Below the pieces are notes generated by a model, which was given only the letters and a program-made list of their open reading frames with translations, was not told where the DNA came from and ran no database searches. Positions 51,428 through 59,946 of a DNA stretch of 64,000 nucleotides are shown here, in pieces. The stretch comes from Bdellovibrio bacteriovorus. Its GTDB lineage: Bacteria; Bdellovibrionota; Bdellovibrionia; Bdellovibrionales; Bdellovibrionaceae. The position numbers were made by a program, and so were the translations under genes. Within the stretch, counting starts at the first letter, position 1; the number at the start of each line of letters is the position of its first letter. The stretch covers positions 868,001 through 932,000 of the forward strand of contig NZ_LUKE01000001.1 of assembly GCF_001592735.1 (NCBI RefSeq), read 5' to 3'.

Positions 51428-52768
51428 TTAGAAACGCTTCCCACGCTTTTCTGGGCCTTTACCGGAATTCGAAGCCTTCGGTTTATTGTTTGATTTACTT
51501 GCTTTGTCGGCAAACTTGCCTTTAGCTGCTGGTTTTTCAGCAAACTTACTGACCGTTTTTCCAGTTGGCTTCCCTTTGGATTTTCCGGCAGGAGCTGCCT
51601 TTTTTGAAGGATTATTTGGCTGAACACGAGAGTTGAATTTAGATGAGTCCCGAACCTCAGGTAGTTTTCGTCTCTCAACTTGCGCGATCAATGCCTCATC
51701 ACGTTCCGTAACTAGGTTGATGACAAGGCCGCTGCGACCGGCCCGTGCAGTACGACCCGCGCGATGCAAGTAATTATCAAGCTGTTTTGGCAAATGATAG
51801 TTGATCACGCGATCCACACTCGGGATATCTAGTCCACGACCCGCAAGATCTGTTGCCACCATCAACTTTACTGAACCATCCGTGAATTTTTTTAAGTTTG
51901 TGCGACGTTCATTTTTTTCCATCTCGCCACGATAGATCACAACCGGGTGACCTTTGTCAGATAATTCCTTAGCAAGCTTATCACATTGCTCGCGAGTGTT
52001 CGTAAATAGAATTGTCCGCCCGCTGTTAGGCTCATTTAAAATTTTTTCTAACAACGGCCAGCGAAGGCCATCTTTTACGATGCGGTTTTGGGTGATCAAA
52101 GTTTTAACCACCTTCCCGCTGCCCGCACTTTTAAAGATTTCTGCATTAGAAAAAAGAGTGTGAATCAGCTCTTGCACGGACGGAGAGATCGTCGCCGAAA
52201 ATAGCGCCAATTGAACATCTTTCGGGCAATCATGATAGATCTTATTTGTGTCCGGTAAAAACCCGTGATCCATCATTTGGTCGGCTTCATCAAAGACTAA
52301 AAAGCGCACATCAGTGAGATTGATGAAGTCTAAATCCATCATTTGGGTCAAGCGACCCGGGGTTGCCAAAAGAATTTCGAATTCGCCCGAGGTGTTGCGA
52401 CGAGCTTGCTCCATTTGCATCCCCCCCAAAGCCATACGTACACGCAACCGAGTATCATGAGTCAGGGTTTTAAAAACTTTCGCCACCTGCTCCCCCAACT
52501 CTCGCGTCGGCACCATCACGATGGCACGGGGCATGGATTCAAAAGACACCGGCGCACTTTTTTCTTCCATCTCTTTAAGCGCATGCAGAATGGGTAAGGC
52601 ATAAGCCAAAGTTTTACCGCTCCCCGTTTCGGCAATACCAACCACAGATTGTTGGGACATCATCATCGGAATGGTGTTTTTTTGGACTTCCGTGGGTTTC
52701 GTGATTTTTTGATCTTTCAAAGATTTTAATAGGGAGGGCAATAGACCAAAATCAGCAAACGTACTCAT
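51428..52768 (-). CDS. DEAD-box RNA helicase with basic Lys/Ser/Pro tail
   Basis: 446 residues. AETGSGKT, PTRELGEQ, TPGRLTQM, DEAD, FSAT, ILFTNTREQ, VATDLAGRGLDIPSV and HRAGRTARAG are all present. After about 385 the tail is rich in Lys, Ser, Pro and Ala, a likely RNA-binding extension; it differs from the Arg/Gly tail of the helicase at 5350, so the two are probably specialised paralogues. Long minus-strand gene with its own promoter region near 52790. The function in RNA remodelling or ribosome assembly is inferred. Confidence 0.93.
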   Translation of the reverse strand: MSTFADFGLLPSLLKSLKDQKITKPTEVQKNTIPMMMSQQSVVGIAETGSGKTLAYALPILHALKEMEEKSAPVSFESMPRAIVMVPTRELGEQVAKVFKTLTHDTRLRVRMALGGMQMEQARRNTSGEFEILLATPGRLTQMMDLDFINLTDVRFLVFDEADQMMDHGFLPDTNKIYHDCPKDVQLALFSATISPSVQELIHTLFSNAEIFKSAGSGKVVKTLITQNRIVKDGLRWPLLEKILNEPNSGRTILFTNTREQCDKLAKELSDKGHPVVIYRGEMEKNERRTNLKKFTDGSVKLMVATDLAGRGLDIPSVDRVINYHLPKQLDNYLHRAGRTARAGRSGLVINLVTERDEALIAQVERRKLPEVRDSSKFNSRVQPNNPSKKAAPAGKSKGKPTGKTVSKFAEKPAAKGKFADKASKSNNKPKASNSGKGPEKRGKRF

Positions 52769-52914
52769 AAATATTCCTTAGAAAATGACTGGAAACCCAC
52801 TGTAAGCTCACCCGCGCCCGGCGCCCACCAAAATTTCATAAAGCCTTAATATTTTTGTAGTTTCTAAAAATATTACTTGGTGCAAATCAGGGGTTTCTTC
52901 ACTAAAGTGGCCCC

Positions 52915-53439
52915 ATGCTTTACCGATTTCAAATCGATCTTTCAGACATCGATCGCAATATTTATGAAACCTTGGATTTCCGTGCGGCTTTGCACCCTTC
53001 AGAAGCCGCCCCTTACCTTTTAAGCCGAGCTCTGGCCTATGTCCTTTCCCACCACGAGGGCATCGAGTTTTCACCAGGGGGCTTAGGGGATCCGGAGGCC
53101 CCGGCATTAAGAATTCTGAATTTACGCGGCGAAATTGAAACTTGGATTGAGATCGGCAATCCTTCGGCCCGGAAGCTGCATAAGGCTTCAAAGACCGCAA
53201 AAACAGTTCGCATCTACACATATAAAAATCCGGAAGTTTTATTAAATGAAATTCGCACCAATGACGTACACCGGGCTTCAGAATTAGAAATCTTTGCGTT
53301 TGATAATAAGTTTTTAGATCAAGTGGCTGGCAGATTAGAAAAAAACAACCGCTGGAACCTTTTAGTCCAACAAGGACAATTAGATTTAACTATTGGCGAT
53401 GAAACTTTTTCTTCGCTAATGCAAAGTCTTAAGGTCTAA
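52915..53439 (+). CDS. yaeQ: YaeQ family protein
   Basis: 174 residues. FQIDLSDIDRNIYETLDFRAALHPSE, LSRALAYVLSHHEGIEFSPGG, WIEIGNPSARKLHKASK and VRIYTYK are YaeQ blocks; the fold is like the PD-(D/E)xK nucleases. Function in E. coli is uncertain (reported link to RfaH suppression). Its stop codon overlaps that of the convergent secreted gene. Confidence 0.92.
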   Translation: MLYRFQIDLSDIDRNIYETLDFRAALHPSEAAPYLLSRALAYVLSHHEGIEFSPGGLGDPEAPALRILNLRGEIETWIEIGNPSARKLHKASKTAKTVRIYTYKNPEVLLNEIRTNDVHRASELEIFAFDNKFLDQVAGRLEKNNRWNLLVQQGQLDLTIGDETFSSLMQSLKV

Positions 53440-54374
53440 AGTGGCTTCCAATCGCCGAACTCGATTTCCATTCTGTCTTTATCAACGCCCACCAAGTGGC
53501 GATAGATCCTTTCTACAGAAAAGCTCTCTTTCCATTTTTGCAGATTTGCAACATCTCCAATGGCATCGCCCCAAAAAATAACATAGACTTCCCGTACGGC
53601 ATCAATATTTTTTGCCGGCACCGGTTCTGTGACAATTTCTTTTTCCTGAGTGATTCCAATTTTTTCGGTATTCACTCCTAAGACATCTTTAGCCCGATAT
53701 TCATAGGTCACAAATACGATGGGGTCACGAGGACCTCCTTCGATGCTCCTTAAAGTCATAAGCACCATTTTATACTCGCTCTTAAATTTTGTCGCGTAAG
53801 CTGCCTGTTCAGGTGGAAGGCTCTTTTCATCCACACCATATCCCAAAACATCTTCATTTTCAGATTCTTCTTTTCTCAGTTCGTCTCTACGTTTCTCTAA
53901 CTTCGCTTGATATTCAGGATTGAATCTTTCTAGATACCTCTGCCTGGAAGCTTCACCGGGAAACTGATTACGCATCTCGTGAACGGGGATAAAACCACCG
54001 TTAAAAATCTGGCGATTGTTTGGGTCCGAGGTGAATGAGACGTAGTTCGAAGTCCCGCTCGAGTTCGGTTTTGAATGAGCTAAAATAGAACCACTGAATT
54101 TCTCTTTATTTCCGATAAAGCCTTCGGATTTAATAACTTGTGGAGGGCGGCTGTCAAAGCGAAATGCGGTCACAACCTGTGCCGTTAAACCCACGTCGGC
54201 AGCATCTTTAATTAATCCCTGAGAGGCGTGAAAGATATTCTGACAATGCGTTCCATATGCAGAGGCGGAGATTGACACCATGGTGACCACAGATATGACA
54301 GAGGAAAACACTAAATAAGACTTGAGCGCATGAATTGCTTTCATGTGCTTTAGATAATGCAATCTTAAGTCCAT
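53436..54374 (-). CDS. Candidate secreted mono-ADP-ribosyltransferase (cholera/pertussis toxin A-like)
   Basis: 312 residues with a signal peptide (hydrophobic 20-38, cleavage near SASA-YG). FRFDSRPPQVIKSEGF (71-86) matches the start of the pertussis S1 and cholera A catalytic domain (YRYDSRPPEDVFQNGF in S1), giving R72 as the NAD-binding Arg. YVSFTSD (111-117) sits where FVSTS lies. QEKEIVTEPVPAKNIDAV (243-260) matches the catalytic-Glu segment (S1: QSEYLAHRRIPPENI), giving E244-x-E246, the ExE form of arginine-specific enzymes. A charged helical insert of about 60 residues (140-200) separates the two. ATG 54344 is an alternative start without change to the signal. No B-subunit gene is near. 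Activity and target are inference. Confidence 0.7.
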   Translation of the reverse strand: MDLRLHYLKHMKAIHALKSYLVFSSVISVVTMVSISASAYGTHCQNIFHASQGLIKDAADVGLTAQVVTAFRFDSRPPQVIKSEGFIGNKEKFSGSILAHSKPNSSGTSNYVSFTSDPNNRQIFNGGFIPVHEMRNQFPGEASRQRYLERFNPEYQAKLEKRRDELRKEESENEDVLGYGVDEKSLPPEQAAYATKFKSEYKMVLMTLRSIEGGPRDPIVFVTYEYRAKDVLGVNTEKIGITQEKEIVTEPVPAKNIDAVREVYVIFWGDAIGDVANLQKWKESFSVERIYRHLVGVDKDRMEIEFGDWKPL

Positions 54375-54380
54375 TTCGAT

Positions 54381-54397
54381 TGTCTCGATTTGAGACA
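54381..54397. repeat. Small TGTCTC/GAGACA hairpin before the ART-like gene
   Basis: TGTCTC (54381-54386) pairs with GAGACA (54392-54397). It lies between the ung stop and the ATG at 54374, so it could end ung transcription or control the toxin-like gene. TTTGAGACAGCT here is also present before dacB. Confidence 0.4.
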
Positions 54398-54398
54398 G

Positions 54399-55109
54399 CT
54401 AGTGCCCGGTCAAATCCCAGTTAATCGGAGCAATACCTTTGGATTTTAAGTAAGCATTCGTTTTTGAAAAGGGTTTCGCGCCAAAAAAACCACGATGCGC
54501 TGATAACGGTGAGGGATGCACGCCTTCAATCACCAAATGTTTTTTACGATCCACAAACGCGGCTTTTTTTTGCGCGTAAGATCCCCACAAAATAAAAACC
54601 AAGTTTTCTTTTTCTTCGTTTAAAACATGGATGATTTTATCAGTGAACTCTTCCCAGCCCTTTTTCTGATGGGCGGCGGCTTTGCCATCTTCCACCGTCA
54701 AAACAGCATTCAACAAAAGCACCCCTTGCTCAGCCCACTTCATCAGTGAACCACTTTTCGGAATGGGAACTCCCACATCACTGTGCAGTTCTTTAAAAAT
54801 ATTTTGCAGCGAAGGTGGAAAGCGAACCCCATCGCGCACCGAAAAACAAAGTCCATGCGCTTGCCCTGGTCCGTGATAGGGATCTTGACCCACGATGACA
54901 ACTTTCACTTTATCAAAGGGCGTTAAGTTCATCGCGGCGAAGTATTCATCGCCTCGGGGATAAATGGTTTTCCCTGCTGCATACTCCGCTTTTAAGAAAG
55001 AACGCAATTGAGTCATACGCTCGGTCGAAAACTCTTCCGCCAAGTGAGCTTTCCATGATGAATCTAACTTTATCTCGTTTTTACTTTGTTTCATCTCACC
55101 CTGATACAT
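54399..55109 (-). CDS. ung: Uracil-DNA glycosylase
   Basis: Removes uracil from DNA. 236 residues from ATG 55109, which follows AGGA by eight bases; an upstream frame to 55193 is longer than the family. [21 protein letters not shown] (catalytic Asp, water-activating loop), [22 protein letters not shown], and [14 protein letters not shown] (His of the Leu-loop) are diagnostic. Cytoplasmic. Upstream of the toxin-like gene on the same strand. Confidence 0.96.
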   Translation of the reverse strand: MYQGEMKQSKNEIKLDSSWKAHLAEEFSTERMTQLRSFLKAEYAAGKTIYPRGDEYFAAMNLTPFDKVKVVIVGQDPYHGPGQAHGLCFSVRDGVRFPPSLQNIFKELHSDVGVPIPKSGSLMKWAEQGVLLLNAVLTVEDGKAAAHQKKGWEEFTDKIIHVLNEEKENLVFILWGSYAQKKAAFVDRKKHLVIEGVHPSPLSAHRGFFGAKPFSKTNAYLKSKGIAPINWDLTGH

Positions 55110-55241
55110 GACATTAGTCCTGGTGCGGGATTCTAATGCAAACCTATTCGATTTCAAAATATTTTTTAAGGTTCCTTGAACTTGACCAGACAAAAAAGGG
55201 ACCCATTGTTAGAATAGATTAAGAGGAAAAGGAGGATGCCG

Positions 55242-55643
55242 ATGTCGACTCTTCTAAATCCCACCATTGAAGATATTGAACAAAACCCAGAGGTTAAGTC
55301 TTTCATTTACCAGCAAATCGCTGAATTTGAAGCCTTTGTGACGCCGCAGACAATCGTGGCTGTGGTCGCTCGGGATCCTAAAAAATTAGCGATTCAGTAT
55401 GAAACAGAAGGCCGTGATTTTGACCTCAAAGAACTTCGCAAACTGTACCGCATTGGTATCGTTTTGACCGAGGCCGGCGCCAAGGTTGAAGCGGAAGGCG
55501 TGCATGAAGATATCTTTGAAGCGATCAAACTGGCAAAAGACAATCTTTTGAAAGAGCTGATCACAATTCAAGATTCCGTCGTGAGTAACCAAGATAGATT
55601 GATTGAGATCAATCATTACTTGCAACCCCCCGTCCTTCATTAA
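55242..55643 (+). CDS. Ribosome hibernation-promoting factor-like (S30AE) protein
   Basis: 133 residues from ATG 55242, six bases after AAAGGAGG (ATG 55236 abuts it). NPEVKSFIYQQIAEFEAFV resembles the first helix of HPF/RaiA, and KVEAEGVHEDIFEAIKLAKDNLLKEL resembles its second (E. coli HPF: HEDMYAAIDALIDKLDRQL). The middle differs and the usual basic surface is weaker, so ribosome binding is inferred. A strong terminator follows. Confidence 0.6.
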   Translation: MSTLLNPTIEDIEQNPEVKSFIYQQIAEFEAFVTPQTIVAVVARDPKKLAIQYETEGRDFDLKELRKLYRIGIVLTEAGAKVEAEGVHEDIFEAIKLAKDNLLKELITIQDSVVSNQDRLIEINHYLQPPVLH

Positions 55644-55649
55644 GATACT

Positions 55650-55675
55650 GGGCTCCGAAAAGGAGCCCTTTTTTT
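55650..55675 (+). terminator. Intrinsic terminator touching the next start codon
   Basis: GGGCTCC (55650-55656) pairs with GGAGCCC (55662-55668) around GAAAA, then seven T. The ATG at 55676 follows at once, and AGGAG in the right arm is its only Shine-Dalgarno-like sequence. Confidence 0.88.
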
Positions 55676-56632
55676 ATGTTTAATCCAAATATGCCTTATC
55701 GAAATGCAGGCCGCAGTGGCCTGAAGCTTTCTAGTTTTTCATTGGGAGGCTGGACCACTTTTGGGGGCAGCGTTAAAGACTACACATCCGTAAAAAGTAT
55801 TCTGAATGTCGCTTATGACCACGGTATCAATTTTTTTGATATCGCTGATGTTTACGCCAAGGGCGAATCGGAAAAAATCATGGGAGCGGCTTTACGTGAA
55901 TTGCCGCGACATGAGCTTGTTATTTCTTCCAAAGTATTTTGGCCGATGAGTGACGACATCAACGATAAAGGTCTTTCACGTAAACACATCTTGGAATCCG
56001 TAAATAAAAGTCTGCAACGCATTGGCACTGACTATTTAGATATCTATTTTTGCCACCGCTATGATCCAGAAACTCCGGTTGAAGAAACCGTGCGCATTAT
56101 GGATGACCTGATTCATCACGGAAAAATTCTTTACTGGGGCACCAGTGAGTGGACCGCCGATCAAATTCAAGAAGCTCTAGATATCTGTGACAAGGGCGGT
56201 TACTACAAGCCTCAAGTCGAACAACCGCAATACAGCCTGATCGCTCGGGAAAAATTTGAGTCCGCCGTTCAAGGAAAAACCATCGATAAGGGTCTTGGAG
56301 TCGTTACTTGGTCACCGTTGGCCTCGGGCTTGCTTACCGGGAAATATGACGACGGCATTCACGGCGGTCGATTGGCAAAGATGGATTCGTTAAAAGACAA
56401 CCTGTACACGGAAAAAAATCTTCAACGCGTCCGTGACATGAAAAAATGGGCTGATGCTTTAGAGTGTACTCGTGGACAGTTGGCCTTAGCATGGTTGCAA
56501 GCTCAACCGGGCTTAACCAGTGTGATTTTAGGTGCTACTTCAATTGAGCAGCTGCAAGAAAACTTGGGCGCGCTTAAAGTTAAGATCACGCCCGAAGTAG
56601 ATAACGAACTTAAAAAAATATTTAGCTATTAA
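55676..56632 (+). CDS. Aldo/keto reductase, potassium-channel-beta-subunit-like (AKR6 type)
   Basis: 318 residues, NADPH-dependent carbonyl reductase fold. RNAGRSGLKLSSFSLGGWTTFGG, FFDIADVYAKGESE (Asp, Tyr), VISSKVFW (Lys), YFCHRYDP (His), WGTSEW, SPLASGLLTGKYDDG and GATSIEQLQENLGAL follow in order and resemble K-channel beta and YghZ-type reductases. The start is uncertain: ATG 55676 has its ribosome site inside the terminator stem, ATG 55691 has none. Its stop overlaps the stop of the convergent methyltransferase-like gene. Confidence 0.9.
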   Translation: MFNPNMPYRNAGRSGLKLSSFSLGGWTTFGGSVKDYTSVKSILNVAYDHGINFFDIADVYAKGESEKIMGAALRELPRHELVISSKVFWPMSDDINDKGLSRKHILESVNKSLQRIGTDYLDIYFCHRYDPETPVEETVRIMDDLIHHGKILYWGTSEWTADQIQEALDICDKGGYYKPQVEQPQYSLIAREKFESAVQGKTIDKGLGVVTWSPLASGLLTGKYDDGIHGGRLAKMDSLKDNLYTEKNLQRVRDMKKWADALECTRGQLALAWLQAQPGLTSVILGATSIEQLQENLGALKVKITPEVDNELKKIFSY

Positions 56633-57450
56633 GGCTTCATAAATTTTAAAGTCATGCGATCGCTTTCGCCAATCTCAGCATAGCGCTCGCGGTTTTTGTC
56701 GCCTTCCGCGTATGAGGGCGGCAAAGTCCAAACACCCTTAGGATAGTTTTTTGTGTCTTTAGGGTTGGCGTTGATTTCAGATTTAGCCACCAGTTTAAAG
56801 CCCGCTTTTTCCGCCATGCGGATGACTTCTTTTTCAGGGACGTAGCCAGATTTGTATTTCTTGTCCTGTTTTTGGTTTTTGCCGGCACGATGTTCAACCA
56901 CACCCAGCACGCCACCTGGTTTCAAAACTTTGAAAAAAGCTTTGAAGGCCTCTTTTTCGCCTCCTGATGAGGTCCAATTATGAACGTTGCGGAAAGTAAG
57001 AACCATGTCCGCTGAATTATCTTCGCCGATACTCACCATTTTTGGCGGAGCGAAATCAACAACCGTTATTTTGCTTTCAAGTTCTGGATGAGACTTTGTC
57101 CAATCCAAGAATTTTTGTCCGCCCGCATAAACACTCACTGGAACTGCGGCCGCGATGTATTTGCCTTGAGTACTTAAGTAGGGAGCTAAAATTTCTGCAT
57201 ACCAACCAGCGCCCGGAGAAATTTCCACCACCGTCATGTCGGGCTTTAAGCCAAAAAATTCCAAAGTCTCAGCGGGATGGCGATATTGATCGCGTTTTTC
57301 ATTTCCCGCAGTACGGAAATGGCTATTTAAAGCTTCCGAAATAGTTGAGGGAAAAGGACCATGGGCGGGCGCGGGTGCTTGAGTCGGTTTTGAACTGCAT
57401 GCTGCAAGGGCGATTCCGACAAGCGAAAGAAGTGCGAGACGTTTCATCAA
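56629..57450 (-). CDS. Lipoprotein with class I methyltransferase fold
   Basis: 273 residues. Lipoprotein signal MMKRLALLSLVGIALAAC (Cys18), a Pro/Ala linker, then a Rossmann methyltransferase core: VVEISPGAGWYAEIL (SAM loop), a second strand region, MVLTFRNVHNW, and LKPGGVLGVVEHR. Proteins like this (exported, methyltransferase-like) are known in many proteobacteria without a firm function. SAM is not expected in the periplasm, so it may bind another ligand. The signal looks genuine, since the core is complete without it. Confidence 0.8.
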   Translation of the reverse strand: MMKRLALLSLVGIALAACSSKPTQAPAPAHGPFPSTISEALNSHFRTAGNEKRDQYRHPAETLEFFGLKPDMTVVEISPGAGWYAEILAPYLSTQGKYIAAAVPVSVYAGGQKFLDWTKSHPELESKITVVDFAPPKMVSIGEDNSADMVLTFRNVHNWTSSGGEKEAFKAFFKVLKPGGVLGVVEHRAGKNQKQDKKYKSGYVPEKEVIRMAEKAGFKLVAKSEINANPKDTKNYPKGVWTLPPSYAEGDKNRERYAEIGESDRMTLKFMKP

Positions 57451-57661
57451 ATTTCTCCTTTATAAAAACGACTGGGATCTAGAATGTGACGGCCGTCGAC
57501 ATCTGACAATAAACTTCTCGCATTGACTCGGACCTATGAACGGAAGTCGAAGCATTTTACGATGCGTGTTGACACCCCAGGCGTCGCAGCATCAAACACT
57601 TTACCTGGCGCACCAATTTTTTCATCGTAATATTTCAAAACTGACTTGCTGTTCAATGACC

Positions 57662-57698
57662 TGTGATCAACGATACCGATCACAACAAAAAGTATAAA
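57662..57698 (+). promoter_or_regulatory. Candidate operator and -10 before a small secreted gene
   Basis: TGTGATC (57662-57668) and GATCACA (57678-57684) form a perfect 7-bp inverted repeat with 9 bases between. TATAAA (57693-57698) lies just downstream as a possible -10, so the palindrome covers the -35 position. The gene at 57726 starts 27 bases later. The 275-base gap holds nothing else clear. Confidence 0.4.
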
Positions 57699-57725
57699 AC
57701 ACAATAACTCAAAAAGGAGAGTCTC

Positions 57726-57995
57726 ATGAAACTATTGTCTGTTCTTGCGATCGGTTTGTTCTCTGTTGCGGCCCATGCAGGAAGCGTTAACATGACATGC
57801 GAAGAAGCGCGCGCCGACTACAATGCCGATGGCCGCATCTATGTCACAACAGGTTCTGGCGATATCGTACCTATTTACGGACTTGTGCAAAGCTGCCCTC
57901 CATATGGTCAGTACATGGAATCTCCATACTGGGTGCGCACGACGGACAACAACACTTGTGTTCTTGGCTATCGCTGCATCGACAACCGCGACTAA
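57726..57995 (+). CDS. Small secreted Cys-rich protein
   Basis: 89 residues: signal peptide MKLLSVLAIGLFSVAAHA, then NMTCEEARADYNADGRIYV, and four Cys in the mature part (MTC, QSC, NTC, YRC) that can form two disulfides. No known family. AAAAAGGAG before ATG suggests good translation. It has its own promoter-like region and terminator, so a stand-alone unit, perhaps released. Confidence 0.78.
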   Translation: MKLLSVLAIGLFSVAAHAGSVNMTCEEARADYNADGRIYVTTGSGDIVPIYGLVQSCPPYGQYMESPYWVRTTDNNTCVLGYRCIDNRD

Positions 57996-58016
57996 TTCGT
58001 TTCGGTTTTAAAAAAT

Positions 58017-58049
58017 AAAAAGAGGAAGGTTTTTGGCCTTCCTCTTTTT
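58017..58049. terminator. Intrinsic terminator
   Basis: AAAAAGAGGAAGG (58017-58029) pairs with CCTTCCTCTTTTT (58037-58049). T and A runs on both sides fit use by both convergent genes. Confidence 0.9.
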
Positions 58050-58073
58050 TTATTTAAACTATACAGATATCTC

Positions 58074-58958
58074 TTAATGTTCCGCAGCTACCGGCAACAT
58101 AGGAGCAGGAGATTGCACTTCGCCCTTCGCATTTTGTTTGTTCGTTTCTAATTTCACTAGCGAACCAATGATGTCTTGCAACTGCTCAAAAGGTGTTAAG
58201 TTCGGTGGAAGATTTTCTTTTAATTCCATCGTCAACACCGGCGTACTTCTTTCTAACCACATGTAACGACCTAGGCTTCCCGGATAATTCCCTAAAGACT
58301 TCCACGGAAGATAATCGAATTTTGGTGGCGGCGAAACTTTCGGACCATCAAAGTCCAAAACCTTTAAGGGCGTATGCACGGACACGATAAAGTCTGGTTT
58401 GAAATCCTCTAGGTGATGAAGCGCACATTTTGTTTCCGGCTCACTCGCAGCCATATCCCCGGGATAACGACGCGGATTTGATTTCGTCGTGCGCTTCCAA
58501 TTTTCAATCGCTCCACTGGCCCAATCTTTTGTGGGGAAGTTGCGATTGATATCAATCTTGTTTGCGTTGGTACGCGTTTTATATTTCACGCCATCCGGAT
58601 TTAAAACAGGAATCACACGCCAAGAGTTGCGTGGATCAATGCCTTCTAAACGCTCCATCCAATAACGGCCCACGGTACCCGCCGGAGTTTCATCTCCGTG
58701 AATCAAACTGAATACCAGAACCTTCTTAGCACCGGGCAAAGAAGAAGTTTTGTTGTAGTGATAAATAGGTCGACCTTCTCCGCTGACACAAAGGCTGTCG
58801 ACAGACACTTTTTCACAGGCCTGCTTTAAGAGCTTGTCGTCCCAAGCTCCCGGGAATTTTTTTAGATCGTTCATGCAGTCTTGCTGAAGATTCACAAAGT
58901 CGGCCTTTGCAATCGAAGCAACTGACAAAACCATCAGGACATTTAATAGTGTTTTCAT
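58074..58958 (-). CDS. Secreted M14-family zinc carboxypeptidase
   Basis: About 294 residues from ATG 58958 (a second ATG 9 bases earlier is possible); signal peptide MKTLLNVLMVLSVASIAKA. Zinc ligands H87 and E90 in LIHGDETPAG, third ligand H195 in IVSVHTP; R139-N140 in INRNFP and catalytic Glu near E245 in LTMELKE. This matches M14 enzymes that cleave amide-linked muropeptides (MpaA-like) as well as ordinary carboxypeptidases. Exported, so prey wall or peptide digestion is plausible (inference). Confidence 0.88.
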   Translation of the reverse strand: MKTLLNVLMVLSVASIAKADFVNLQQDCMNDLKKFPGAWDDKLLKQACEKVSVDSLCVSGEGRPIYHYNKTSSLPGAKKVLVFSLIHGDETPAGTVGRYWMERLEGIDPRNSWRVIPVLNPDGVKYKTRTNANKIDINRNFPTKDWASGAIENWKRTTKSNPRRYPGDMAASEPETKCALHHLEDFKPDFIVSVHTPLKVLDFDGPKVSPPPKFDYLPWKSLGNYPGSLGRYMWLERSTPVLTMELKENLPPNLTPFEQLQDIIGSLVKLETNKQNAKGEVQSPAPMLPVAAEH

Positions 58959-59124
58959 AGACCCCATTTACTTCTATTATCTACTCCCGCGCGAATTCTC
59001 TCAAGATGAGAAAATAGGAATTTTATGCGCCAAGGTGAGAATCGTTACAAATCGACTAAAGTCCAACCGCCCTTCGTCCGTAAAGTCACTATGTGATTTT
59101 TAAGACTCAAGGTCGGAGGATACG

Positions 59125-59340
59125 ATGGTAAATAGAGGTGGTTTTAGTTTTGTAGCGATGTTGGTTATTAATCCCATCGTGATACTGTTTTATCAAAACT
59201 GCTCAATGACTCCGGTGAGTCATGCTCAAAACAGCCCCCCTGCCAGCATTCGCCAGATCGCGTCTGAGGCTAAACCTGTAGCGGTGCAGTATACGCCCGG
59301 TTGCCAGGACGAAAAACAGGCCTGCTTGAAAGCGGAATAA
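59125..59340 (+). CDS. Small secreted protein with YQNC lipoprotein-like N-terminus
   Basis: 71 residues. A GGAGG ribosome site precedes ATG. MVNRGGFSFVAMLVINPIVIL is a basic-hydrophobic signal, followed by FYQNCS with Cys26. As in the protein at 9325, Q-N sits before the Cys. Two more Cys lie near the C-terminus (GCQDEKQACLK). Function unknown. Confidence 0.72.
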   Translation: MVNRGGFSFVAMLVINPIVILFYQNCSMTPVSHAQNSPPASIRQIASEAKPVAVQYTPGCQDEKQACLKAE

Positions 59341-59376
59341 CCGCTAAGCCTTTCAATTTTAATGAGAACTTTAGTG

Positions 59377-59412
59377 ACTCCGATGTCGGCAACGAGATCG
59401 GAGTTATTCTTT
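59377..59412 (+). terminator. Probable terminator
   Basis: ACTCCGAT (59377-59384) pairs with ATCGGAGT (59397-59404), then TATTCTTTTTG. Confidence 0.6.
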
Positions 59413-59507
59413 TTGTGAATATTCGAATTCTTTCTATGCCTTTTACTTATCCTTAGGGCCTCGGTAGAACTTGCTTAAGAAGCGACGTTCAAAACAAGGA
59501 GGCTTCA

Positions 59508-59837
59508 ATGAAATTTCTAATCGCAGCTCTCATTTCTTCATTCGCATTTATGGGCCCGGCTCACGCATTTATCTCTTCTGAAGAGCAAGATCAGCTTTTA
59601 GTAGCTATGAATAAACTCAATCCCTCACAAGTGCATTTTCAAGAGGTGCGTTGTTCTGCTCGCAGTCGTATGTGCTTAGTACGCATGGAGTTGGGAGCAA
59701 ATAAACTTCCTGTGGGTTGTGCGATTGAGCGTATCGCGAGTTCTGATGATTTGTTCGTGGTGAATTCCGCGGGCATGCAGCTTTCCGCTTATTCTGCGAA
59801 TGCTTTAAACCAATGCATTGAGGGCTTTATCCGTTAG
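59508..59837 (+). CDS. Small secreted protein, function unknown
   Basis: 109 residues: signal peptide MKFLIAALISSFAFMGPAHA, then a compact domain with four Cys (VRCSARSRMCLVRMELG, GCAIER, NQCIEGF), likely two disulfides. ACAAGGAGG precedes the ATG. No known family. Next to lexA but separated by its own region. Confidence 0.77.
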   Translation: MKFLIAALISSFAFMGPAHAFISSEEQDQLLVAMNKLNPSQVHFQEVRCSARSRMCLVRMELGANKLPVGCAIERIASSDDLFVVNSAGMQLSAYSANALNQCIEGFIR

Positions 59838-59914
59838 GATAGGCCTTTGGTGCGCGGATTTGCTGTTGCGCATCTGGACCTTTTAAAATATTTAAAAAAG
59901 CGTCTTGACTTACA

Positions 59915-59931
59915 TATAATTTACACTGTAA
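59915..59931 (+). promoter_or_regulatory. lexA promoter -10 and LexA box
   Basis: TATAAT (59915-59920) is a perfect -10, with a poor TTAAAA-like -35. TTACACTGTAA (59921-59931) follows directly and matches TTAC-N3-GTAA, the site reported for the LexA of B. bacteriovorus; it would cover the transcription start, so LexA represses its own gene. A wider inverted repeat ACTTACATAT / ATATGTAAGT flanks it. Confidence 0.85.
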
Positions 59932-59946
59932 GTTCATATGTAAGTT

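Noticed and set aside
57662-57684. CRP-type site
   Set aside because: TGTGA and TCACA are present but 13 bases apart instead of six.
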